From positions 1 to 33,892 of the forward strand of contig JBBQXS010000048.1 of NCBI GenBank assembly GCA_038209365.1: DNA of 33,892 bases. Reading direction: 5' to 3'. Positions 13,751 through 20,876 of this stretch are shown piece after piece. The notes beneath the pieces were generated by a model. That model did not search any database. It was not told the origin of the DNA and saw only the letters and a program-made list of their open reading frames with translations. Numbering within the stretch: the first letter of the stretch is position 1; every line of letters begins with the position of its first letter. The DNA is from DASQHW01 sp038209365. GTDB taxonomy: Bacteria > Actinomycetota > Acidimicrobiia > IMCC26256 > PALSA-610. The position numbers and the translations under genes are program-made.

Positions 13751-15352
13751 TCAGGTCCTCTCGGCCGTCATCAGCGCGAGCGCACCCTCGAGATCCGCGG
13801 CTTCGGTGACCGAGCAGTCGTAGCGAAACACGACGAATCGATCGAAGCCCTTCATGAACCACCGGTCGTGGGTGACCGCCAGAAGGGTGCCCTCGAACTG
13901 CTCGAGCGCATCCTGCAGCGCTTCAGCAGAGTCGAGATCGAGGTTGTCGGTCGGCTCGTCGAGCAGCAACACATTCGCCCGTTCGAGCTCCAGCGCGAGG
14001 ATCTGGACGCGGGCGCGCTGGCCGCCCGAGAGGATGTCGAACGGCAAGTCGGCGCACTGACGAACGCCGTACCGGGCGAGGCCGGCGAGCACAGCCGGCT
14101 TCGTGACATAGCGCTCGAGGATCTCGACCGGCGATCTTCCGGCGAAGCCTTCCGGCTCGTTCATCTGATGGAACAGTGCCGGGCGTACTTCGGCGCCGAG
14201 CTTCCACGTACCCGCGTGATCGATCGGCGCTCCGCCGAGCAGGCGCAAGAAATGCGACTTGCCGGTGCCGTTCGGTCCGAGCACTGCAACTCTTTCACCG
14301 AACCAGACCGAAAGATCGAATGGCTCGGTGAGGCCCGAGATCTCGAGCTGCGTGCACTCCAGGACGCGCTTGCCGGAGCGACCGCCGCGCAACCTCATCG
14401 TGACACCGCGCGTCCGGGGCGGCTCCGGAGGCGGTCCCGCCTGTACCCAGCGCTGCCACCGCGACTCCGCCGCGTTGGCCTGACCCTGGTTGCTGTCGCT
14501 CAGCGCGGCGCGCTGTTTCATCAGCTTGTAGTGCCGGAAGAGGCGTCGCTCCTCCTCCTGCCACCTGCTCACGGCGTCGCCCAGACGCGCGTTCCTCGCG
14601 TCACGCGCGTCGTGATAGGTCGCGAAGTTGTCGCCGTGCGTCCAGGCACCCTGCGCCTCGATCGTCACGATCTTCGCCGGCGCGCGCGAGAGCAGCGCGC
14701 GGTCGTGGCTCACGAGCAGGATCGTCTTGCGTGCGCTGCGAAGGCGTTCCTCCAGCCACTCCTTGCCGGCGAGGTCGAGGAAGTTGTCCGGCTCGTCGAG
14801 CAGCAGCGTGTCGATGTCGGAGTCGAGCAGCACCTCGAGCGCGAGCCGCTTCCGCTCGCCGCCGGAGAGCTCGGAGACTGGGCGGTGCTCCGCAACGCCG
14901 AACGGCTGGCGCAGGACCCGCTCGGTAGAGCTCGTCCAGTGCTGCTCCTCCCGGTAGCCCCCTGCTTCCGCCCAACGAGCAACGGCCTCCGCAAGCGCGA
15001 GACCGGACGCGTCGGACTCCTCCCGATCGTGGCTGCGTTCCGCCGCCGCGAGTGCCTCGCCGATCTCCCGAACACGCGGCGACGACAGCCCGACGAGCAG
15101 GTCGCGCACCGTCGTGCGTTCGTCGACGCGTCCGAGATCCTGGGGCAGGACGCCGAGAGTGCCGTCGACGTGCACGGTGCCCGAGGTCGGCTCCAAGTCG
15201 CGCGCGACGACGCGCAAGATCGTCGACTTCCCCACACCATTCGGTCCGACGAGCCCGACACACTCGCCGCTCGCCACCCGGAGGGAGACGTTCTCGAAGA
15301 GCGCGTCGCCGCCGGGATATGCGTAGCCGACCTGGTTCAGTTGGATCGCCAT
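13751..15352 (-). CDS. ABC-F family ATPase (ribosome-associated)
   Basis: A 533-residue soluble protein with two ABC domains and no membrane segments. The first has Walker A GPNGVGKS (36-43), signature LSGGERKRL and Walker B LLLDEPDNFLDL. The second has GPNGTGKS, LSGGQRARV and LLLDEPTDNLDL. Between them is a charged helical linker (RWQEEERRLFRHYKLMKQRAALSDSN), the arm that reaches the peptidyl-transferase centre in this class. ABC-F proteins bind the ribosomal E site to rescue stalled or antibiotic-bound ribosomes. It ends the minus-strand block that starts with the 16S rRNA methyltransferases and sits 15 bases after a small acidic gene. It could be a housekeeping or a resistance-type member; the sequence alone does not decide. 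Confidence 0.88.
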   Translation of the reverse strand: MAIQLNQVGYAYPGGDALFENVSLRVASGECVGLVGPNGVGKSTILRVVARDLEPTSGTVHVDGTLGVLPQDLGRVDERTTVRDLLVGLSSPRVREIGEALAAAERSHDREESDASGLALAEAVARWAEAGGYREEQHWTSSTERVLRQPFGVAEHRPVSELSGGERKRLALEVLLDSDIDTLLLDEPDNFLDLAGKEWLEERLRSARKTILLVSHDRALLSRAPAKIVTIEAQGAWTHGDNFATYHDARDARNARLGDAVSRWQEEERRLFRHYKLMKQRAALSDSNQGQANAAESRWQRWVQAGPPPEPPRTRGVTMRLRGGRSGKRVLECTQLEISGLTEPFDLSVWFGERVAVLGPNGTGKSHFLRLLGGAPIDHAGTWKLGAEVRPALFHQMNEPEGFAGRSPVEILERYVTKPAVLAGLARYGVRQCADLPFDILSGGQRARVQILALELERANVLLLDEPTDNLDLDSAEALQDALEQFEGTLLAVTHDRWFMKGFDRFVVFRYDCSVTEAADLEGALALMTAERT

Positions 15353-15367
15353 GCGGCGTGCCGGCGG

Positions 15368-15526
15368 CTACTCGTCGTCGTCATCATCCTCGTCGTCGTC
15401 GTCATCCTCGTCGATGAGGAAGTTGTACGCCTTGGCGAGCGTCAATACCTCGTCGACGTCGGCGCTGACCGCGTGATACGCGATGCGCTCGAACAACGCG
15501 TCCCGAACCTCTTCGGCAATCGCCAT
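15368..15526 (-). CDS. 52-residue protein with poly-aspartate/glutamate tail
   Basis: The frame reads MAIAEEVRDALFERIAYH, then AVSADVDEVLTLAKAYNFLI, and ends in a run of 14 acidic residues (positions 39-52; D and E only). A GAGGGGG ribosome-binding site lies 5 bases before the ATG. The first 38 residues form two predicted helices. It lies 15 bases before the ABC-F gene and 32 bases after the cyclase gene, all on the same strand. I know of no matching family. The acidic tail could mimic nucleic acid or contact ribosomal proteins; this is speculative. Confidence 0.7.
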   Translation of the reverse strand: MAIAEEVRDALFERIAYHAVSADVDEVLTLAKAYNFLIDEDDDDDEDDDDDE

Positions 15527-15558
15527 GTTGCACCCCCTCGAAGCCGGGCGACCCTAGA

Positions 15559-17073
15559 TCACGTCACTGTCGTCATGACGGTGCTTTGTATCCGGGGCTC
15601 GTACGCCAAGGTCGGCTGGGTGCGACCGCGCAACGCGACCTCGTCGGCGACGACCCAGCGTTTGCGCTCCTCGGCTGAAGCGCGGGCCACGGCCTCCTCG
15701 CTCGCGAGCACGCCGCCGGGGCGCATCTTCGCGGCTTCGGTCAACCGCGCCGCCTCGTTCACAGGATCGCCGATGACCGTGTACTCGTACCGGTGCGCGG
15801 CCCCGACATTTCCCGCGGCGACGTCTCCGGCGGACACGCCGATGCCCGCGACGAGCTCGGGATGGATCAGCGACAGCGCGAGCAGGTCCCGGCGGAGCGT
15901 GCGCGCCGCGCGCAGTGCCCGGGTCGCGTGGTCGGGCTGGTCGGCCGGCGCGCCGAACACGCACAACGCGGCGTCGCCCTCGAACTTGTTGACCCAGCCG
16001 CCCTCCTGTTCGATGCGGTCGACGACCGTCGCGAAGAACGTGTTCAACAGCGTGACGACGTCGTCAGCCGACCGCGATTGTGCGAGCCGGCTCGAACCGA
16101 CGAGATCGACGAACACGACGCTCGCGTCGCGACGCTCGCCGCCGAGGTGAACGCCTTGCTCGCGCGCGAGATGGGCGACCTCGGTACCGACATGGCGACC
16201 GAACAGATCCTCGAGCGCGCGCCGGTCGCGCAACCCGGCGACCATCCGGTTGAAGCCCGCCTGGAGCTGGCCGACCTCGCCACCATCGTCGACCGGGACG
16301 TCGACGTCGAGATCGTCGCGCTGCACCCGCGCGAGGGCGGCGCGGATCGCATCCAGCGGCTCGCTGATCGATCGCGCCGCGGTCGTGATGACCAACGCGC
16401 CGACGGCGACGCCGACCGTCACCAAGGCCCAGATGGCCACCTGGTTCGGAGCGTCCGCCGGTCCGCGACCCACGTAGCTCAGCGCGATGATCAACAACGG
16501 GATCGCCGCCCCCAGGGTCCACGACACGAGCAGCCGAGTACGGATGCCCAGCATCCTCGTGTCGTCGGGAGCATCCATGGCGAACAGCTCCCGGAAGACC
16601 GGCCTCATCGCGCGCTCGAGCAACAAGAACGTGATGCCGGCGGTCGTCAGGCCGCCGAGAACGATCGAACCGGCCACGCGCAAGCTGTGAAGGACGGATC
16701 TCCCGTCGAGCACCAGCGACAAGAGCCCGAACAAGCATGCGGCGCCGATCCAGAACAGCAATCCCCAGCACGCTTGACGGAGTGGCAAGCGCAGCAGCCT
16801 GCGCCGCTTCTGCGGTCCGAGCGCCGCGCCGCGGAAGCGCCAGGCGGTCACGTTGTGCACGTCACGATGCGCGATGACGCCGCCGATCGGGAAGATGACC
16901 GCGACGTAGGCGAGGAACACGAGCAGGTCGCGCTGACTATGGCCCGATCCCGACCGGCTCGTTTCGATCAGTGTGCCGGTGTAGAACGACAACAACGCGC
17001 CGACGAGGTTCGCGAGCCCGAAGCGCGTGAGGACCGACACCTCGATGTCGCTCCATTGCTCGTGCCGGCGCAC
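15559..17073 (-). CDS. Membrane-bound class III adenylate cyclase with HAMP domain
   Basis: A 504-residue protein starting at GTG 17073. About six hydrophobic segments occur between residues 20 and 235, e.g. LLVFLAYVAVIFPIGGVIA and LLFWIGAACLFGLLSLVL. A HAMP domain follows (ISEPLDAIRAALARVQRDDLDVDVPV...EVGQLQAGFNRMV, about 236-290), then the cyclase catalytic domain (about 310-490). Key residues are visible: metal aspartates in VFVDLVGS and NKFEGDA (also the substrate lysine), and YTVIGDPVNEAARL with the transition-state N and R. The architecture is that of Mycobacterium tuberculosis Rv1318c-Rv1320c/Rv3645. It makes cAMP in response to an unknown membrane signal. It lies 47 bases after the KamB-like gene on the same strand. 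Confidence 0.9.
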   Translation of the reverse strand: MRRHEQWSDIEVSVLTRFGLANLVGALLSFYTGTLIETSRSGSGHSQRDLLVFLAYVAVIFPIGGVIAHRDVHNVTAWRFRGAALGPQKRRRLLRLPLRQACWGLLFWIGAACLFGLLSLVLDGRSVLHSLRVAGSIVLGGLTTAGITFLLLERAMRPVFRELFAMDAPDDTRMLGIRTRLLVSWTLGAAIPLLIIALSYVGRGPADAPNQVAIWALVTVGVAVGALVITTAARSISEPLDAIRAALARVQRDDLDVDVPVDDGGEVGQLQAGFNRMVAGLRDRRALEDLFGRHVGTEVAHLAREQGVHLGGERRDASVVFVDLVGSSRLAQSRSADDVVTLLNTFFATVVDRIEQEGGWVNKFEGDAALCVFGAPADQPDHATRALRAARTLRRDLLALSLIHPELVAGIGVSAGDVAAGNVGAAHRYEYTVIGDPVNEAARLTEAAKMRPGGVLASEEAVARASAEERKRWVVADEVALRGRTQPTLAYEPRIQSTVMTTVT

Positions 17074-17120
17074 GGGGCGAAACCTACGACGTCAACCGGC
17101 GCGCCGCCATGTGACGCGCG

Positions 17121-17786
17121 TCACGTCTCCTTTGATCCCTCGAAGTGGACGAAACGAGGGTGCGCGCGGCCGTGGCCGAGCCGTCGTGCCCACGTCGTCG
17201 GCAGGGCGTTTACCTCGTCCGCCGACAGATATCGCGCCGGTGCAAAGTTCATGCCGGCGCTCGCAAAGCCGGGCCCGACGACCGCAGCGACGTACTCCGG
17301 CGTCGGCACCGGAAGATGCTCATAGCGCGTCGGCGTCGACTCCACCCAGATCTCACCATTCAACGTGATGTCGATGTGTGCGCCCGGACGGCCCAGTGCC
17401 GCGAGTCCTTTCACCACGTCCGCCTGCGCGAGGACGATGCCCTCGAGCAGCCGACCCCACGGGAGGAGCACGTGCACCTCGTCGGCGATGCCGTGCAGAT
17501 CGGCGGGCAACTCCTCGACCGCGGCCCGCACATACACGACGTTGGCGCGACCGCCTTTCGCGGGTTTGCGCAACGCCTTGTGCGCCATCTCGCCCATCGG
17601 CTCGTCGAGCGCGTCGAGACCGACGACGAGCCACTCCGGGTGGGCCGATGCCAGCGCGTATGCGAACCGCCCGTCGCCCGTGCCCGCATCGACGATCGTG
17701 CGCGCGGCCGAGGCGCGCAATGAGGACAGCTCGGCCGGCTCCATCTCGGCGGTCCGGCCCTTGCCGACGACACGCGTGAGCGTCAT
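17121..17786 (-). CDS. KamB/NpmA-like 16S rRNA (adenine-1408-N1) methyltransferase
   Basis: A 221-residue class I methyltransferase closely matching the aminoglycoside-resistance enzymes KamB and NpmA. It opens RVVGKG (5-10), followed by SAM motif I DAGTGDGRFAY (33-43), VVGLDA (54-59), the family-specific KPAKGGRANVVYV (74-86) and LLPWGRLLEG (107-116). It keeps the two tryptophans known to grip A1408 (W110 in PWG and W199 in TTWARRL) and the following arginines. Methylation of A1408 in the 30S decoding site gives kanamycin and apramycin resistance. The start overlaps the stop of the DUF371-RsmI gene by 4 bases. Whether it is active as a resistance enzyme or is a housekeeping homologue is not known. 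Confidence 0.85.
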   Translation of the reverse strand: MTLTRVVGKGRTAEMEPAELSSLRASAARTIVDAGTGDGRFAYALASAHPEWLVVGLDALDEPMGEMAHKALRKPAKGGRANVVYVRAAVEELPADLHGIADEVHVLLPWGRLLEGIVLAQADVVKGLAALGRPGAHIDITLNGEIWVESTPTRYEHLPVPTPEYVAAVVGPGFASAGMNFAPARYLSADEVNALPTTWARRLGHGRAHPRFVHFEGSKET

Positions 17787-19033
17787 TCCTCGTCCGCGAT
17801 GGCGAGGACCCTTGCGTACGCCTCCTTGCGACTCACGCCGGGGAGGTCGGCGAGCGCGTGGGCGAGCGTCTTGGTCGTGACACCCTGCGCCAGCAAGGCG
17901 CGCACCAATCGATCGAGCTGCGCGTCGGCGCCCGCGTCGACGGCTTTCGCGGCGCCCGCGGGCGGCGCCACGACCAACGTGAATTCACCCCGCACTTCCT
18001 CGTTCGCGAAGCCCGATGCCAGCTCGCGTGCTGTCCCGCGCCGGAACTCCTCGAACACCTTCGTGACCTCGCGGCCTGCGCACACGCGCCAATCTGGACA
18101 CACGACCGCGAGATCGGCGAGCAGCGCGCCGACGCGGTGTGGGGCCTCGTGCAGTACGAAGGTCTCGCGCCGGTCGGTCAACCGGCGCAGCTCCGCCTGA
18201 CGGGCGGCCGACCGCCGCGGCAGGAAGCCGACGTAGGCGAACCGGTCGATCGGGAGACCCGACGCGCTCAAGACCGCGAGCAGGGACGACGGTCCGGGCA
18301 CCGGTGTCACCTCGAACCCCGCGTCGAGCGCGCGGTTCACGACGACGTAGCCGGGATCACTGAAGAGCGGAGTACCTGCGTCGCTGACCAGCGCGACGCG
18401 CGCGCCATCTGCCATCGAGGCGACCGCGTCGTCGCTGCGGGCGGCCTCGTTCTGATCGTGGTAGCTGACGACCGAGCCCGAGGAAGAACGCAGGCCGGCC
18501 CGGTGCGCGAGATCGCGGAATCGGCGCGTGTCCTCGGCGAGCACGACATCCGCCGCTTCGAGCACTCGGCGTGCGCGTGGCGACAGATCGTCGTCGTTGC
18601 CGATCGGCACTGCGACGACGAATAACACACCGCAGCGCTCGCCGCGGCCGAGCTCGCGCACGGTGACGTCGAGCACCGCGTTCGGGTTCGTGAGAGCTCG
18701 CACGAGGTCGCGGTCGATCTCGGCCGCGGTCTTGGTCGAGTCGTACGCGAACGTGCGGCCGCGCAGCGCGGGCCCGCGTCGGAACACCAACGAGTCATCG
18801 CCGAGAAAGAACGGCGTCACTGTGGCCTCGAACGTGTCGGTGAGCGAACCACACTGGAGCGCGACTTCCACGATGCCGCGCAGTGCGAGCAGCGCCCCAT
18901 TGTCGTGGTCGCTGTCGACACCGAGGACGCACGTGGCGCGCCGGGTCACCTGATGATCCCGGGTCAGCTCCAGCGTCTTGCCGTGCGTGCCGGCGATCGC
19001 GGAATGGCCGCGGCAACGGAACGACACTGACAC
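17783..19033 (-). CDS. rsmI: DUF371 - RsmI fusion (16S rRNA 2'-O-ribose C1402 methyltransferase)
   Basis: A 416-residue two-domain protein. Residues 1 to about 130 match DUF371, a small domain mainly known from archaea and some actinobacteria: 'FRCRGHSAIAGTHGKTLELTRDHQVTRRATCVLGV' and 'DTFEATVTPFFLGDDSLVFRRG'. Residues about 136-416 are a full RsmI (tetrapyrrole methylase fold): PIGN (143-146), LAEDTRR (165-171), SYHDQNE, LVSDAGTPLFSDPGY (215-229), PVPGPSS (244-250), LHEAPHR and GEFTLVV. RsmI methylates the ribose of C1402 in the decoding centre. The start is GTG 19033 (or GTG 19027). It heads a minus-strand block and is coupled to the A1408 methyltransferase gene. The role of DUF371 is unknown. 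Confidence 0.88.
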   Translation of the reverse strand: MSVSFRCRGHSAIAGTHGKTLELTRDHQVTRRATCVLGVDSDHDNGALLALRGIVEVALQCGSLTDTFEATVTPFFLGDDSLVFRRGPALRGRTFAYDSTKTAAEIDRDLVRALTNPNAVLDVTVRELGRGERCGVLFVVAVPIGNDDDLSPRARRVLEAADVVLAEDTRRFRDLAHRAGLRSSSGSVVSYHDQNEAARSDDAVASMADGARVALVSDAGTPLFSDPGYVVVNRALDAGFEVTPVPGPSSLLAVLSASGLPIDRFAYVGFLPRRSAARQAELRRLTDRRETFVLHEAPHRVGALLADLAVVCPDWRVCAGREVTKVFEEFRRGTARELASGFANEEVRGEFTLVVAPPAGAAKAVDAGADAQLDRLVRALLAQGVTTKTLAHALADLPGVSRKEAYARVLAIADEE

Positions 19034-19092
19034 AACCGCAAGCTACCGGCGCCCGGCTTGTGACCCACGACGTCGGGTGCCAGCCTGGTGAC

Positions 19093-20262
19093 GTGACCGA
19101 CCTCGCTGCCGCCGCCATCCTGTCGCGGATCGGGACCGAAGCGCGTACGTTCGCGCGCAACGACCTCCACGAGAGTCCCGTCCTCGATCGCTTCGTCTCC
19201 GGTCTTGCCCGCGTCATGCAAACGGCCGGCTACACGCAGCTCGATGCGCCCGACGGCGACACCAATGTCGTGTTGCACTCGATGGATGCGGCCGCGGCGC
19301 GGCCCTACCGGCGCAAGGCCGCGCCCACGTTAGTCGTGGCGCTCGCGGGGCTTCCCGCGCCGCCCCCCGACGACCTCTTGCGCGCCGGGTACCCGTTGCT
19401 GGTACGCGGCCTGGCGAACTTGTGCGTGATGGTGAGCGAGACGCCGGACGGACTGGCAGTTCGGTTCGTGACCCTCGAGCAAGGGATGTACGGCGTCGGC
19501 CCCGGCCTCTCGGACGAGGAGCTGCTCGAGCGCGTGTTCGCGCGTGTCGAGCCGCTTGCGGCGTCGCAACTCGTCATCGCCAACGAGTTCGTCGAGGACC
19601 TGCCCGCGCGCCTGCGGGACGGCGACGCCCAGACCGCGCAGATGCTCGGCGCGGGACGCGCACTCGAATCGCTCCATCTGTTGCCCGCGCCGTTCCCCAT
19701 CGAGGACATCCTCGGACCCCGCGAGCTCCGTCATGTGGAACTTCTCTACGGCATCGGCGGGCTGTCCTACGGAAATGTCAGCGTGCGCTACCGGGGCGAC
19801 GACTTGCACGGCGTGCCCGACCCCGACGGGCCCGTGTACTGGATGAGCGCGAGCGGCGTCGACAAGAGCGATCTCAGGCTGATCGGCGAGCACATCCTGC
19901 TCGTGCGCGGCTACGACCCCGAACGCGACACGATGGTGCTGTCCGTGCCTGCGAAGGTGAAGACCCGGCGCGTCTCCGTCGACGCGATCGAGCACTGGAT
20001 GATCTATCGGGAACACCCGGACGTGGGTGCAATCATGCACGTGCACGGATGGATCGACGGGACGGTCTCCACCGACGTCAACTACCCGTGCGGCACGTTG
20101 CAGCTCGCGGCGTCGGTCGCCGACCTCGTGCGGTCTGCACCTGATCCCTCTCGCGCGGTGGTCGGATTGCGCAATCACGGGCTCACGATCACCGGCCACA
20201 GCCTGGACGAGATCTTCGAGCGGGTCGGCGCCCAGATCGTGCCCCAAGTTCCGATGGAGTGA
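19093..20262 (+). CDS. Class II aldolase/adducin-family protein
   Basis: A 389-residue protein if started at GTG 19093; GTG 19060 is also in frame. The first ~190 residues are an uncharacterised N-terminal domain. The class II aldolase domain follows: 'LLYGIGGLSYGNVSVRYRGDD', 'YWMSASGVDKSDLRLIGEHILLV', the zinc-binding 'AIMHVHGWIDGT', and 'VVGLRNHGLTITGHSLDEIFERV'. Such enzymes cleave or epimerise phosphorylated or free hydroxy-carbonyl compounds using a metal held by histidines. The N-terminal extension makes the protein about twice the usual size of this domain. It is divergent from the rsmI block with 59 bases between. The substrate is unknown. Confidence 0.8.
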   Translation: MTDLAAAAILSRIGTEARTFARNDLHESPVLDRFVSGLARVMQTAGYTQLDAPDGDTNVVLHSMDAAAARPYRRKAAPTLVVALAGLPAPPPDDLLRAGYPLLVRGLANLCVMVSETPDGLAVRFVTLEQGMYGVGPGLSDEELLERVFARVEPLAASQLVIANEFVEDLPARLRDGDAQTAQMLGAGRALESLHLLPAPFPIEDILGPRELRHVELLYGIGGLSYGNVSVRYRGDDLHGVPDPDGPVYWMSASGVDKSDLRLIGEHILLVRGYDPERDTMVLSVPAKVKTRRVSVDAIEHWMIYREHPDVGAIMHVHGWIDGTVSTDVNYPCGTLQLAASVADLVRSAPDPSRAVVGLRNHGLTITGHSLDEIFERVGAQIVPQVPME

Positions 20263-20306
20263 CGGTAAGCGCTCGCCGCAGCGTCCCGTCGCGGCGTGAC
20301 CGCCGG

Positions 20307-20786
20307 TTACGCAACGGGCGTCGAGACTGCGAGCAGCTTCGACTCGTGGTCCAGCAGCCAGCGCTTGTAGTCGGGCCCATACGCGTAGCCGCCGAGCGCG
20401 CCGCCACTGCGCACGACGCGGTGGCACGGCACGATCAACGTCACCGGATTCGCCGCGTTCGCCATGCCGACAGCGCGTGACGCGCTCGGCCGTCCGACGC
20501 GGCGCGCGAGCTCTCCGTAGGAGATCGTCGAACCGGCAGGAATCTCACGCAAACGCTTCCACACGTCGCGCTGGAAGCTGGTGCCACCGTCGGGCTCGAC
20601 CGCAATGCTGTCGAGGGCGTCGACATCGCCGTCGAAGTACGCGGTGAGCACGGCGTGCACGTTCCATCGATCTCGACGGACTTGCTGAGGGGTGGCGTCA
20701 AAGGTCGCGGCGCGTACGACGCCGTCCTCGACGACCGCCCGGAAGGAACCGAGGGGGAATGCCACTACTGCGAGGTCAGTTGTCAT
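20307..20786 (-). CDS. ogt: Methylated-DNA-[protein]-cysteine S-methyltransferase
   Basis: A 159-residue suicide repair enzyme that removes O6-alkyl groups from guanine. The DNA-binding domain 'TSFQRDVWKRLREIPAGSTISYGELARRVGRPSASRAVGMANAANPV' is followed by the active-site PCHRV motif (cysteine acceptor) and 'SGGALGGYAYGPDYKRWLLDHE'. The short N-terminal domain is of Ogt type. ATG 20786 has an AAAGG-type ribosome-binding site. It is divergent from the adaA-alkA fusion gene; the 90-base gap holds a large inverted repeat. Confidence 0.93.
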   Translation of the reverse strand: MTTDLAVVAFPLGSFRAVVEDGVVRAATFDATPQQVRRDRWNVHAVLTAYFDGDVDALDSIAVEPDGGTSFQRDVWKRLREIPAGSTISYGELARRVGRPSASRAVGMANAANPVTLIVPCHRVVRSGGALGGYAYGPDYKRWLLDHESKLLAVSTPVA

Positions 20787-20810
20787 GCTGCCTTTGTACG
20801 TCAGGTACGC

Positions 20811-20852
20811 GAGACAGATCCGGACACAGGGCCGGGTGTCCGGATCTGTCTC
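20811..20852. promoter_or_regulatory. 17-bp-arm perfect inverted repeat between ogt and adaA-alkA
   Basis: GAGACAGATCCGGACAC (20811-20827) and GTGTCCGGATCTGTCTC (20836-20852) are exact reverse complements around an 8-base loop. It lies 25 bases before each of the two divergent start codons. It could be a shared operator for the methylation-activated Ada-type regulator encoded to the right, or an RNA hairpin in a leader. It is longer than a typical operator. Confidence 0.7.
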
Positions 20853-20876
20853 TCGCGATGGCGTAGAACTCCACCG

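Noticed and set aside
13868..16150. Plus-strand frame of 760 codons across the ABC-F gene
   Set aside because: It is the complement of the ABC-F, acidic-protein and cyclase genes; its translation is compositionally biased with no domain. Long antisense frames are common at this G+C.
17121..17786. KamB-like gene considered as part of a recently acquired resistance island
   Set aside because: No integrase, transposase or repeat flanks it; base composition looks like its neighbours and it is coupled to rsmI.
20811..20852. Inverted repeat considered as an intrinsic terminator
   Set aside because: It lies between two divergent starts, so no transcript ends there, and no T-tract follows.
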